Source: JAGNZR01 sp051659505 (lineage in GTDB: Bacteria > Fusobacteriota > Fusobacteriia > Fusobacteriales > Fusobacteriaceae). From it: 64,000 nucleotides of DNA. Location: contig JBOFOQ010000027.1 of the NCBI GenBank assembly GCA_051659505.1, positions 113,042 to 177,041 on the forward strand, read 5' to 3'. The translations under genes and the position numbers were made by a program. Shown in pieces: positions 18,387 to 26,440 of this stretch. Under the pieces are notes generated by a model. That model ran no database searches, was not told the origin of the DNA, and saw nothing but the letters and a program-made list of their open reading frames with translations. Position 1 is the first letter of the stretch; the number at the start of each line of letters is the position of its first letter.

Positions 18387-18434
18387 AAAATGACTATAAT
18401 AAGAATTTATTTTCTTTAATATAGTCATTTTTTT
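18387..18434 (+). terminator. Terminator after rnmV
   Basis: A 12-bp stem, AAAATGACTATA (18387-18398) with TATAGTCATTTT (18420-18431), followed by a T run. Confidence 0.8.
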
Positions 18435-18456
18435 ATTTAGAAAAGTGTAAAAAAAA

Positions 18457-18618
18457 TTAATCATTTTCCCGAAATCTCTTGCTAACAGTAGGAGATTTTT
18501 TTTTAAAAAAATTATCATATGTTTTCATAATTAATGCAAATACAAATAAAGGAAAGAAGAAAAGTCTTACAGCAATATCCATAGTATTCAAATTTTTATT
18601 AATTAATTTTTTTTTCAA
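18457..18618 (-). CDS. Small membrane protein, 53 residues (unrecognised)
   Basis: A short reading frame with a near-perfect ribosome site: AGGAGG, 5 bases, then a TTG start at 18616-18618. The product begins MKKKLINKNLNTMD, has one hydrophobic segment (VRLFFFPLFVFALIM, about residues 17-31) and a strongly basic C-terminal tail ending KRFREND. That pattern suggests a single-pass inner-membrane peptide. It lies upstream of the amidase gene only in the sense of map position; both are on the reverse strand, this one after the amidase stop. No family is recognised. Coding status rests on the ribosome site and clean hydrophobic profile. Confidence 0.55.
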   Translation of the reverse strand: MKKKLINKNLNTMDIAVRLFFFPLFVFALIMKTYDNFFKKKSPTVSKRFREND

Positions 18619-18670
18619 AGTTACCTCCTAAATTAATTCTTCTAATTAATGAAAATATAAAAAATATTAA

Positions 18671-18700
18671 TTTATTTTACTTTATTTTATTTTATTTTAT
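18671..18700. repeat. Short ATAAA (TTTAT) pentanucleotide tract after the amidase gene
   Basis: Six 5-bp units on the + strand (TTTAT, one variant TTTAC), read as ATAAA on the amidase sense strand, just past its stop codon. The same unit is expanded to 13 copies after thiM at 22671. Confidence 0.8.
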
Positions 18701-18706
18701 AAATTT

Positions 18707-19570
18707 TTAAGAATATTTTTTATTTAATGCTTTTAAAATAGCATAAGTTTCTAAATCCATAATACCATCTATTTTTTCAGGTCTAAAATGAGCTTGGAAA
18801 GCGTAGACAAGCTTTTGTGAGGTATAGTCCCACTCATCTGTATCGTTAACTTTATATCCGTATTTAGAAAATTCATTTTTTATAGATAATGGTGTTTCAG
18901 AATAAAATAGCTCCTCATTAAAATAAAACTCTTTATCTGCTGTATCATACCAAGCACCAAGATTGTATTCTGCATGAAGAAGTTTCCATGGAAAAAAAGG
19001 TCCAGGGTCTTGCTTTCTATCAGGGGCTATGTCAGAATGCCCTAAAATATTCTTATCTAAAATATCATATTTCTTTTTTAATTGAGTAAGAAGAAAAGCT
19101 ACCTTTTCAATTTGCCCAACAGTATAGGGATAATAGTGTTCACGAGGTCTTAAATTATTTGGATCGCCGTAGGTAGGTCCATATTTTATATTTGTATTAT
19201 AACCTAAATTAACTATTTCAATTCCAAGAGAAGTGTCATTTAAGTTAGTTCGTCCGCCAAAACTACTAATTCCAGCATGCCATGCTCTTTCATTATCATG
19301 AACTAAAGAAAATATAGGGTCTTTCGACTCAAGAGTAACTAAATAGTGGGAACTAACATTATTTTCTGTAAGTACCCTTAAGGATTTGACATCATTAATA
19401 GCTGTATAATGCAGTATGATATACCTAATACGAGAATTTTGTCCTTTTGCACTATAAGTGGTAGAATCTATTTCCACCTCTATTTCCACTTCTATTTCTC
19501 TTTCTATATTTTGATTATTGGAACAGGAAATAAAAAAAATTGTAATAATAAATAAAAAAAATTTTTTCAT
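18707..19570 (-). CDS. N-acetylmuramoyl-L-alanine amidase, lipoprotein (AmiD-like)
   Basis: Cleaves the amide bond between muramic acid and the stem peptide. The 287 residues start with a lipoprotein signal (LFIITIFFISC, Cys about residue 16), then an acidic linker with a repeated EIEVEIEVEID, then an amidase_2 domain (about 45-200) with zinc ligands in YIILHYTAI and the HSDIAPDRKQDPGPFFPW motif, and finally a peptidoglycan-binding-like helical domain (about 215-285, LVYAFQAHFRPEKIDGIMDL). This matches E. coli AmiD, an outer-membrane lipoprotein for peptidoglycan recycling or turnover. A lipoprotein amidase supports a diderm cell. Confidence 0.9.
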   Translation of the reverse strand: MKKFFLFIITIFFISCSNNQNIEREIEVEIEVEIDSTTYSAKGQNSRIRYIILHYTAINDVKSLRVLTENNVSSHYLVTLESKDPIFSLVHDNERAWHAGISSFGGRTNLNDTSLGIEIVNLGYNTNIKYGPTYGDPNNLRPREHYYPYTVGQIEKVAFLLTQLKKKYDILDKNILGHSDIAPDRKQDPGPFFPWKLLHAEYNLGAWYDTADKEFYFNEELFYSETPLSIKNEFSKYGYKVNDTDEWDYTSQKLVYAFQAHFRPEKIDGIMDLETYAILKALNKKYS

Positions 19571-19705
19571 CTGAACCCCGCTTAAAAAAATGTGTTAAAT
19601 TTTATAAATTATACTATAGAATTGCATTAAAAAGCAATTTATTTTATAAAAAAATTAAAAAATACTATAAAAATTAAAAAAATTAAAAAAAATAGTAAAA
19701 ATCAT

Positions 19706-19734
19706 TTGATATTATTGTGTTTATATGTTATAAC
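19706..19734 (+). promoter_or_regulatory. Predicted promoter of the HU gene
   Basis: TTGATA (19706-19711), 17-bp spacer, TATAAC (19729-19734), about 40 bases before the start codon. Confidence 0.6.
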
Positions 19735-19775
19735 TTTTAAGCGTATATAAATTTTAATTTTAGGAGGATTTACAA

Positions 19776-20051
19776 ATGACAAAAAAAGATTTCGCAAAAG
19801 TATTATCAGATAAGGGGATTTTTGCTTCAAAAGCAGAAGCAGAAAAAAAGTTAGATGCTATATTCTGTGAGTTAGAAGCTACACTAAAAACTGAAAAGGA
19901 ACTAAGCTTCATTGGTTTTGGAAAGTGGGAAGTTGTGGATAGAGCAGAAAGAATTGGAAGAAATCCAAAAACAGGAGAAGAAATTAAAATTAAGGCAAAA
20001 AAATCAGTTAAATTCAAAGCTGGAAAAAAATTAGTAGATTCAGTAAATTAA
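19776..20051 (+). CDS. hup: HU-family DNA-binding protein
   Basis: A 91-residue nucleoid protein. It shows MTKKDFAKVLSDKG at the N-terminus, the dimerisation segment LSFIGFGKWEVVDRAER, and the DNA-binding arm GRNPKTGEEIKIKAKKSVKF with its conserved Pro. It is a single gene with AGGAGG before the ATG. HU bends and compacts DNA; IHF-type function cannot be excluded from sequence alone. Confidence 0.94.
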   Translation: MTKKDFAKVLSDKGIFASKAEAEKKLDAIFCELEATLKTEKELSFIGFGKWEVVDRAERIGRNPKTGEEIKIKAKKSVKFKAGKKLVDSVN

Positions 20052-20074
20052 TTTGAATTAATAAAAAAAATATA

Positions 20075-20169
20075 AACACAGAAGTGCTAGAATTGGCTAG
20101 CTGAGAAAGAGAACCAGAATTTTCTTATTCTTTGAACCTGATATGGGTAATACCAGCGGAGGAAGTGTT
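20075..20169 (+). promoter_or_regulatory. TPP riboswitch (THI element)
   Basis: The leader of tenA holds the conserved TPP aptamer signatures in order: the pyrimidine-sensing loop CTGAGA (20101-20106), ACCTGAT (about 20137-20143), and GGGTAATACCAGCGGAGGAA (about 20146-20165), with closing arms AACAC (20075-20079) and GTGTT (20165-20169). A hairpin-plus-U terminator follows at 20201, so thiamin pyrophosphate very probably stops transcription of tenA-thiD-thiM. The family assignment is firm from these motifs. Confidence 0.95.
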
Positions 20170-20200
20170 AAATTTATTTTAGAACTATGTAAAATAGATG

Positions 20201-20231
20201 GGTACAGGATCTTCTTCTGTACCTTTTTTTT
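20201..20231 (+). terminator. Riboswitch expression-platform terminator
   Basis: Stem GGTACAG/CTGTACC (20201-20207 with 20217-20223) followed by eight T residues, between the TPP aptamer and tenA. Its position fits transcription attenuation by the riboswitch. Confidence 0.85.
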
Positions 20232-20250
20232 ATTTATTTATTTATTTATT
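20232..20250 (+). repeat. ATTT tetranucleotide tract in the tenA leader
   Basis: Nearly five copies of ATTT follow the terminator T run and lie about 15 bases before the tenA ribosome site. It could vary by slipped-strand mispairing; short, so possibly only AT-rich sequence. Confidence 0.7.
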
Positions 20251-20280
20251 CGCTCTAGGTTTAAAAGGAGATGTTGCAAA

Positions 20281-20946
20281 TTGAAATTAACTAAAGAGAT
20301 GTTAAAAGAAGTAGAAAGAATTTGGACAAGTTATAATGAGCACCCTTTTTTAAAAGAATTAGAATCTGGAAAATTAGACTTGGAAAAATTTAAATTTTAT
20401 TTAGTACAGGATTACTTTTATCTTTTTGAATATGTTAAAATTTTTGCTATTGGAATAACAAAAACATCAGATGAAAAACCAATGCAAAAATTAGCTAAAA
20501 GTATAGATGGAATTTTAAATAAAGAATTAGATATACATAGAGGGTATATGAGTTTATTAAATATAGATGAAAAAACATTAAAAAATACAAAATCCAGTTT
20601 AGATAATATATCATATGTTAACTATATGCAAGCAGTAAGCTTAAACGGAGATTTACTAGATGTATTTTCTGCTATCCTTTCTTGTGCTTATAGCTACCTT
20701 TTAATAGCAGAAAAAGTTAAGAAGAATAATCCGTTAATTGTTGAACATAAAATATTTGGAAATTGGGTAAAGGGGTACTCAAGTCCAGATTATAGAAAAA
20801 GTTGTGAAGACCTTTTAGATTTAATTGATGAATTAGGTGAAGGGATAGATAATAATAAAAAAAATAAATTAAAAGAGATATTTGTTAATTGTAGCAAATT
20901 TGAATATAAATTTTGGGAAATGTCTTACAATATGGAGATGAACTAA
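20281..20946 (+). CDS. tenA: Aminopyrimidine aminohydrolase/thiaminase II TenA
   Basis: Salvages the pyrimidine part of degraded thiamin. The start is placed at TTG 20281 (MKLTKEMLKEVERIW), with AAAAGGAG 10 bases upstream. An earlier in-frame ATG at 20143 lies inside the riboswitch and cannot be the start. The 221 residues show HPFLKELESGKLDLEKFKFY, the catalytic Cys in FSAILSCAYSYLLIA and the late Glu in KFEYKFWEMS. First gene of a tenA-thiD-thiM operon under TPP control; the gap to thiD is one base. Confidence 0.93.
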   Translation: MKLTKEMLKEVERIWTSYNEHPFLKELESGKLDLEKFKFYLVQDYFYLFEYVKIFAIGITKTSDEKPMQKLAKSIDGILNKELDIHRGYMSLLNIDEKTLKNTKSSLDNISYVNYMQAVSLNGDLLDVFSAILSCAYSYLLIAEKVKKNNPLIVEHKIFGNWVKGYSSPDYRKSCEDLLDLIDELGEGIDNNKKNKLKEIFVNCSKFEYKFWEMSYNMEMN

Positions 20947-20947
20947 A

Positions 20948-21769
20948 ATGAAAAAAGTACTGACAATAGCAGGATCCGATAGTTGTGGTGGTGCTGGAAT
21001 ACAAGCTGATTTAAAAACATTTAGTGCTAATGGAACATATGGTATGAGTGTGATTTCTGCTATAATAGCTCAAAATACTAAAGGTGTAACAAAAATTTTA
21101 ACACTGAATAGGGATATTGTTGAAGCTCAATTAGATGCTATTTTTTCAGATATAGAAGTAGATGCTATAAAAATAGGAATGGTATCTCAAATAGAAATAA
21201 TTGAAGTAATAGCAGAAAAACTAATTCAGTATAAAGGGAAGAAAATAGTTTTAGACCCTGTTATGGTATCAAAGAGTGGTCATAATTTATTAGAAAGGGA
21301 GTCAGTGAAAAAATTAATAGAAAAATTAATTCCTTTAGCTACTATAGTTACCCCGAATCTTCCAGAAGCAATGGAGATAATGAAAGCAATTGGAGAGAAT
21401 GTTCAAGAAATAACAACAGAAGAGGAAATGAAATATGTTGCTAAAAAAATATTTGCTTTAGGTTGTAAGTCTGTACTTATAAAAGGTGGTCATTTAAAAG
21501 GAGATGCCCTAGATATTTTATATGACGGAACTAGTTATTATAGATATATAAACAAAAGAATTGAAACAATAAATACTCACGGAACAGGTTGTACTTTGTC
21601 ATCTGCAATTTGTGCTTGTCTAGCTAAAGGTTATCCTCTAAAGGATTCTGTTGAAAATGCTAAAATATATATAACAAAAGCAATTGAAAATTCCTTTTCA
21701 ATAGGTTCAGGAGTAGGACCAGTACATCATTTTTATAAGTTCTACAATAAAGATGGTGAGATTAATTAA
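20948..21769 (+). CDS. thiD: Hydroxymethylpyrimidine/phosphomethylpyrimidine kinase
   Basis: Phosphorylates HMP to HMP-P and HMP-PP for thiamin synthesis. The 273-residue ribokinase-fold protein has AGSDSCGGAGIQADLKTFSA at the N-terminus, the segment VLDPVMVSKSGHNLL, KGGHLKGDALDILYDG, and the ATP/anion-hole motif THGTGCTLSSAICA. It starts one base after tenA and its last codons overlap the start of thiM by 17 bases, so translation is likely coupled. Confidence 0.95.
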   Translation: MKKVLTIAGSDSCGGAGIQADLKTFSANGTYGMSVISAIIAQNTKGVTKILTLNRDIVEAQLDAIFSDIEVDAIKIGMVSQIEIIEVIAEKLIQYKGKKIVLDPVMVSKSGHNLLERESVKKLIEKLIPLATIVTPNLPEAMEIMKAIGENVQEITTEEEMKYVAKKIFALGCKSVLIKGGHLKGDALDILYDGTSYYRYINKRIETINTHGTGCTLSSAICACLAKGYPLKDSVENAKIYITKAIENSFSIGSGVGPVHHFYKFYNKDGEIN

Positions 21770-22652
21770 AAGTAAAGTAGCAGAAGAAAAAGAAATAGTA
21801 GGAAATAAAATAATTGAAAATTTAAACAAATTACGAAAAGAGACTCCTCTTATATACCATATTAGCAACTATGTGAGTATAAATGATTGTGCTAATACCA
21901 CAATAGCCATAGGAGGTAGCCCTATAATGTCTATGGAGGTTTTAGAAGCAGAGGAATTAGTGGAAAAATCCTCTTCTCTTGTGATAAATATAGGAACATT
22001 AACAGAAAATCTATATAATGTTATAAAAATAGCTTGTAAAAAGGCTAATGAGTTAAATATTCCAATTATTTTAGATGTTGTGGGACTGGGAGCTAGTGAA
22101 TATAGAAATAAAACTGTTAAAGAACTAGTAAATAGTTTTATATTTACAGTGGTAAAAGGAAACTTATCAGAAATTAAATATTTTTGTGGTTTAGAAGTTA
22201 AGAGTAAAGGTGTAGATACTAATGAATTTATAAACAATGAAACTGAAATGAATGAAGTTATAAATCAAATGAAAACAAAGGCTAAATTCTATAATACGAT
22301 TTTAGTTGCAACAGGGGAAAAAGATATAATATGTAACTCTGAAAAAGTCTATATTGTAAACAACGGCAATTACTTAATGAGTAAAATATCAGGAAGTGGT
22401 TGTATGCTAACTTCTGTTATTAGCTGTTTTCTAAAGAAAAAAGAAAATCTAGAGTTTAAAAATCTTGATAATTTCCAAAATCTTGAAAACTGTTTTTCAG
22501 CTTTGATTATTTATAATATAGCAGGGGAAATAGCCTATGAAAATCTATTAGAAAAAGAAGGCTTAGCTACATATAAAATAAAGCTTATGGATTCTCTTTA
22601 TAAAATAACGAGTACTAATATATTAAAAAATATTAATTATAAAGTAAAATAA
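21753..22652 (+). CDS. thiM: Hydroxyethylthiazole kinase
   Basis: Phosphorylates the thiazole moiety of thiamin for salvage. The 299 residues include TPLIYHISNYVSINDCANTT near residue 34, GGSPIMSMEVLEAEEL, the VVKGNLSEI segment and the active-site SGSGCMLTSVISCF. The ATG at 21753 overlaps the end of thiD; no clear ribosome site is seen, so the exact start is somewhat uncertain (the conserved part begins about 30 residues in, slightly longer than in E. coli). Thiamin phosphate synthase (thiE) is not in the window, so the final coupling step must be encoded elsewhere. Confidence 0.93.
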   Translation: MVRLIKSKVAEEKEIVGNKIIENLNKLRKETPLIYHISNYVSINDCANTTIAIGGSPIMSMEVLEAEELVEKSSSLVINIGTLTENLYNVIKIACKKANELNIPIILDVVGLGASEYRNKTVKELVNSFIFTVVKGNLSEIKYFCGLEVKSKGVDTNEFINNETEMNEVINQMKTKAKFYNTILVATGEKDIICNSEKVYIVNNGNYLMSKISGSGCMLTSVISCFLKKKENLEFKNLDNFQNLENCFSALIIYNIAGEIAYENLLEKEGLATYKIKLMDSLYKITSTNILKNINYKVK

Positions 22653-22670
22653 TTATCAAGGAAAGTAATT

Positions 22671-22739
22671 ATAAAATAAAATAAAATAAAATAAAATAAA
22701 ATAAAATAAAATAAAATAAAATAAAATAAAATAAAATAA
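22671..22739 (+). repeat. Pentanucleotide microsatellite, (ATAAA)13 plus partial unit
   Basis: Thirteen perfect ATAAA copies (22671-22735) and a partial fourteenth, starting 18 bases after the thiM stop codon and ending 23 bases before the operon terminator. Perfect tracts of this length are prone to slippage. It lies in the 3' untranslated part of the thiamin operon. Confidence 0.97.
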
Positions 22740-22761
22740 TTTAAATTAAAATTGAAAAACC

Positions 22762-22792
22762 AAAGAGAAGAATTGAAATCTTCTCTTTTTTT
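22762..22792 (+). terminator. Terminator of the thiamin operon
   Basis: Stem AAAGAGAAGA/TCTTCTCTTT around an ATTGAAA loop, running into a T run. Confidence 0.85.
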
Positions 22793-22842
22793 ATTAGTGG
22801 ATATTAAAAATAATATTAGTAAAAATATTAATAAAGATATAT

Positions 22843-22927
22843 AGTGTACACTTGATATAAAAAAAGTGTTGCTTTTATATTTTTAATTTGGTATTATGGG
22901 TAACAAGAGAAAAAATAAGTGTACACT
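22843..22927 (+). promoter_or_regulatory. Promoter of the CcpN-like gene flanked by two identical palindromic operators
   Basis: The perfect palindrome AGTGTACACT occurs at 22843-22852 and 22918-22927, centres 75 bp apart. The flanking bases are mirror-related (ATAGTGTACACTT versus its reverse complement). Between them lies a promoter, TTGCTT (22869-22874), 17 bp, TATTAT (22892-22897). The right-hand operator lies just downstream of the start point and just before the ribosome site. This arrangement suggests looping autorepression, presumably by the encoded CBS-domain regulator. Confidence 0.7.
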
Positions 22928-22949
22928 ATTAAAAAAGGAGAGAAGAACT

Positions 22950-23612
22950 ATGGAGTTAACTCAAAGACAAATAAAAATAGTTGAAATTATAAAAGAACAC
23001 AAATCTATAAAAGGGGAAGAGATTGCAGAAAAATTATGTCTTACACGTTCAGCATTGAGAACAGATTTTTCTATTCTAGTAAACAGTAATATAATTAAAT
23101 CTAAGCAAAAGATAGGTTATGTTTATAATGAGGAAAGTAGAGATAAAAAAGATATAAAAGAAAAAAATATAAAAAATGAAAATATTAACTGCTCAAAAAC
23201 AAAAAAAAATTATATATATGAGATTATGAGTAAACCAATCACTGTTGACTATAATATGTCGATTTATGAAACTATACTTTTTATATTTCACAATGATGTA
23301 GGAACTTTGTTTATAACTAAAAATAATGCTTTAGTTGGATTAGTATCAAGAAAAGACCTTTTAAAATCCACAATAGGAGAAAAAAATATAGAAAATATTC
23401 CTATTAATGTAATAATGACAAGAATGCCTAATATAGTTCTAATTAAAGAAAATGATGAGATTATTTCTGGAGTTGAGAAAATAATAAACCAAGAAATTGA
23501 TTCCTTACCAGTGGTTAGAGAATATATGGAAGAGGAGAAAATAATGTATTTAGTAGTTGGAAGAGTAACAAAAACTAATATAACAAAATTATATTTAGAA
23601 GAAAATAAATAA
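22950..23612 (+). CDS. CcpN-like transcriptional regulator (HTH + two CBS domains)
   Basis: An N-terminal winged HTH (residues 1-60, LTQRQIKIVEIIKEHKSIKG, LTRSALRTDFSIL) is joined to a CBS pair (about 95-215, SKPITVDYNMSIYETILFIF and VIMTRMPNIVLIKEND). CcpN of Bacillus represses gluconeogenic genes and senses ATP/ADP; this 220-residue protein has the same architecture and lies next to ppdK and a fructose bisphosphatase gene. The start at 22950 has AAGGAG upstream; the longer in-frame start at 22896 overlaps the promoter. The control of ppdK is inferred, since its operator palindrome was not found directly before ppdK. Confidence 0.85.
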   Translation: MELTQRQIKIVEIIKEHKSIKGEEIAEKLCLTRSALRTDFSILVNSNIIKSKQKIGYVYNEESRDKKDIKEKNIKNENINCSKTKKNYIYEIMSKPITVDYNMSIYETILFIFHNDVGTLFITKNNALVGLVSRKDLLKSTIGEKNIENIPINVIMTRMPNIVLIKENDEIISGVEKIINQEIDSLPVVREYMEEEKIMYLVVGRVTKTNITKLYLEENK

Positions 23613-23729
23613 TAAATAAACCACATAACTTGTGAGACATAACAAAACTATATTTAGATAAGAACCAAAAATATATAATTTAAAATTTTTGAAATTAAGA
23701 GTTTTAAAACTAAAACTTAGGAGGAATGA

Positions 23730-26357
23730 ATGAAAAAAGTTTTTATATTTGATGAGGCTGAATTTAATAAAGAGTTGTTAGGTGGAAAAGGAGCAAATTT
23801 AGTATCTATGAAAAGAAATGGTTTACCTATTCCAAATGGAGTAGTTATTTCAACTGAAGCTTGCAGAGAGTATTTTTCTTCAGGAAAATTAATAGGGAAA
23901 GATTTAGAAAAAGAGATATTGGAAGAGCTAAAAAAATTAGAGTTACAAAGTGGAAAACACTTTCAAGGAAAAGAAAAACCACTTTTAGTTTCAGTAAGGT
24001 CTGGAGCACCTATTTCCATGCCAGGAATGATGGATACAATATTAAATTTAGGTCTAAATGATGAAGTGGTGAAAACATTAATAAATAAGACTAAGAAAAG
24101 TAAGTTTGTTTACGAGATATACACTAGATTTATAGAGATGTTTGGGGAAATAGTAAAAAATATAGATAAAGAAAAATTTCATGAAATAAAAAAATTAAAA
24201 GGAAATAAAGAATCAGAAAAAGAGTCAAAAGAGATAATAAAACTATATAAAGAACTTTACAAGAAAGAAACAGGAACAAATTTCCCAGAAAATCCAATTG
24301 AGCAAATATTATTAGCAGTAGATGCAATTTTTAATTCTTGGAATACAGATAGAGCAAAATATTATAGAAAATTAAATGATATTAGTGATAATGTGGGAAC
24401 AGGGGTAGTTATTCAAGAAATGGTTTTTGGAAATTATAATGAGTTTTCAGGAACAGGAGTAGCTTTTACAAGAAATCCATCAACAGGGGAAAAAGAGATT
24501 TTTGGAGAATATCTTTTAGAAGCACAAGGAGAGGATATAGTTGCTGGAATAAGAACTCCACTTCCTCTTTCTACTCTTAAAAAAGAACTTCCAGAGGTTT
24601 ATGAAGAGTTTGTAACCATATGTAAAGAACTGGAAAAAACATATAAAAATATGCAAGATATTGAATTTACAATTGAAAATAAAAAACTATTTATACTGCA
24701 AACGAGAGCTGGAAAAAGAAGTCCAGAAGCATCTATAAAAATAGCTGTAGACCTAGCAAAAGAAGAGGTTATAACAAAAGAAGAAGCAATAGTTATGATT
24801 GAACCTAATATGATATCTAAGATATTAAACGGAAACTTTGATGAAGAGGATAGAAAAAAGAAAACTGCCATAGGAAAAGGGATTCCTGGGTCTGCAGGAG
24901 TTGCTGTTGGAAAAGTAGCACTTTGTACTGGGGATATAAAAGGAAAAGAGGATTGGATATTAGTAAGAGTAGAGACATCTCCTGAGGATATAAAAGGAAT
25001 GAATTTAGCAAAGGGAATTGCAACGATAAAAGGTGGGGCAACTTCTCACGGTGCTGTTGTGGCTAGAGGAATGGGAAAATGTTGCATAACAGGTTGTGCA
25101 GATATTAAAATAAATGAGGAAAAGAGATACTTAACACTAAATGGCGCAAAAATAAAAGCAGGAGATATTATATCAATTGACGGGTATACAGGGGATATTT
25201 ATCTTGGTAGTATAAAATTAAAAAAACCAGAGATAGGGGATAACTTAAAAAAAATAATGCAGTGGTGTAATAGCTATAAAACTTTAGAAGTGAGAATGAA
25301 CGCCGATACTCCTCAAGATGTAAAAATAGGAAAAAAATTAGGTGCAAAAGGTGTAGGGTTATGTAGAACTGAGCATATGTTCTTTGAAGAGGAAAAAATA
25401 TGGAATATACGTGAGATGATAATTTCTTCTAGTTTAAAGGAGAGAAATATAGCTTTAAAAAAACTTCTTGTTCTTCAGAAAAAAGATTTTTATGATATAA
25501 TGAAAATTCTAGATGGAGATGCTTTAAATATTAGATTACTAGACCCACCTCTGCATGAATTTTTACCTAAAACAGTTAAAGATATAGAAAAATTAGCTAG
25601 TAATATGGGACTATTAAAAGAAGAGGTTCAAGTTAGAATAAATAATTTAAAGGAAGAAAATCCTATGATAGGTCATAGAGGGTGTAGACTTGCTATAACT
25701 TTCCCAGAAATTTATGATATGCAAAGTAGAGCGATAATAGAATCTGCACTTCTTTGTAAGGAAGAAGGGGTTATAATGGATTTAGAAATAATGGTTCCTT
25801 TTATAGGTGGAATTAGTGAGTTTAAATATATTAAAAAAAATATTATTGCAGAGATAGAAAAAGTATTTGAAGAAAAAGGACAGAGAATTAAATATAAATT
25901 AGGAACTATGATGGAACTTCCAAGAGCTTGCTTAATTGCAGATGAAATTGCAGAAGAGAGTGATTTTTTCTCATTTGGAACTAATGATTTAACGCAGATG
26001 ACTTATGGGATTTCAAGAGATGATTCAATAAATTTCATAGAGTATTATAAAGAGAAAGATATAATAAAAAGAGACCCCTTTACTAGTATAGACACAAGAG
26101 GAGTTGGAAAACTACTAGTTTTAGCTACTAAGCTAGGACGAGAGGTAAAAAAAGGTATTAAAATAGGAGTTTGTGGAGAACATGGAGGAGATTCTAAAAG
26201 TATAGAGTTTTTCGATAATTTAGGAATAAATTATGTAAGTTGCTCCCCTTATAGGGTTCCAATAGCTATTGTAGCAGCAGCAAGAAGCGCTATTATTAAC
26301 AAAGAAGAAAAAGAATGTAAGAAGAATAAGTTAAAAAAAATAAAATTAAAAAAATAA
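23730..26357 (+). CDS. ppdK: Pyruvate, phosphate dikinase
   Basis: Interconverts pyruvate, ATP and Pi with PEP, AMP and PPi. The 875 residues match the family. Order: ATP-grasp domain (GGKGANLVSMKRNGLPIPNG; SVRSGAPISMPGMMDTILNL), swivelling phospho-His domain (TIKGGATSHGAVVARGMGK, about residue 440), and the C-terminal PEP/pyruvate barrel (IGHRGCRLAITFPEIY; FSFGTNDLTQMTYG; the catalytic Cys in IGVCGEHGGD). AGGAGG precedes the ATG; the preceding ATG at 23726 is out of frame. It follows the CcpN-like gene and precedes fbp, making a gluconeogenic block. The last dozen residues are Lys-rich. Confidence 0.97.
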   Translation: MKKVFIFDEAEFNKELLGGKGANLVSMKRNGLPIPNGVVISTEACREYFSSGKLIGKDLEKEILEELKKLELQSGKHFQGKEKPLLVSVRSGAPISMPGMMDTILNLGLNDEVVKTLINKTKKSKFVYEIYTRFIEMFGEIVKNIDKEKFHEIKKLKGNKESEKESKEIIKLYKELYKKETGTNFPENPIEQILLAVDAIFNSWNTDRAKYYRKLNDISDNVGTGVVIQEMVFGNYNEFSGTGVAFTRNPSTGEKEIFGEYLLEAQGEDIVAGIRTPLPLSTLKKELPEVYEEFVTICKELEKTYKNMQDIEFTIENKKLFILQTRAGKRSPEASIKIAVDLAKEEVITKEEAIVMIEPNMISKILNGNFDEEDRKKKTAIGKGIPGSAGVAVGKVALCTGDIKGKEDWILVRVETSPEDIKGMNLAKGIATIKGGATSHGAVVARGMGKCCITGCADIKINEEKRYLTLNGAKIKAGDIISIDGYTGDIYLGSIKLKKPEIGDNLKKIMQWCNSYKTLEVRMNADTPQDVKIGKKLGAKGVGLCRTEHMFFEEEKIWNIREMIISSSLKERNIALKKLLVLQKKDFYDIMKILDGDALNIRLLDPPLHEFLPKTVKDIEKLASNMGLLKEEVQVRINNLKEENPMIGHRGCRLAITFPEIYDMQSRAIIESALLCKEEGVIMDLEIMVPFIGGISEFKYIKKNIIAEIEKVFEEKGQRIKYKLGTMMELPRACLIADEIAEESDFFSFGTNDLTQMTYGISRDDSINFIEYYKEKDIIKRDPFTSIDTRGVGKLLVLATKLGREVKKGIKIGVCGEHGGDSKSIEFFDNLGINYVSCSPYRVPIAIVAAARSAIINKEEKECKKNKLKKIKLKK

Positions 26358-26440
26358 TAATCCACAGTACTTTAGTAAATTATAACAAAAAATAAATTAA
26401 TTAATGAAGATTTTTATATCTTTATTATACGAGGGGTTTT

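Noticed and set aside
20143..20280. N-terminal extension of TenA from the ATG at 20143
   Set aside because: This region is the TPP aptamer and its terminator; conserved TenA sequence begins at the TTG at 20281 with its own ribosome site.
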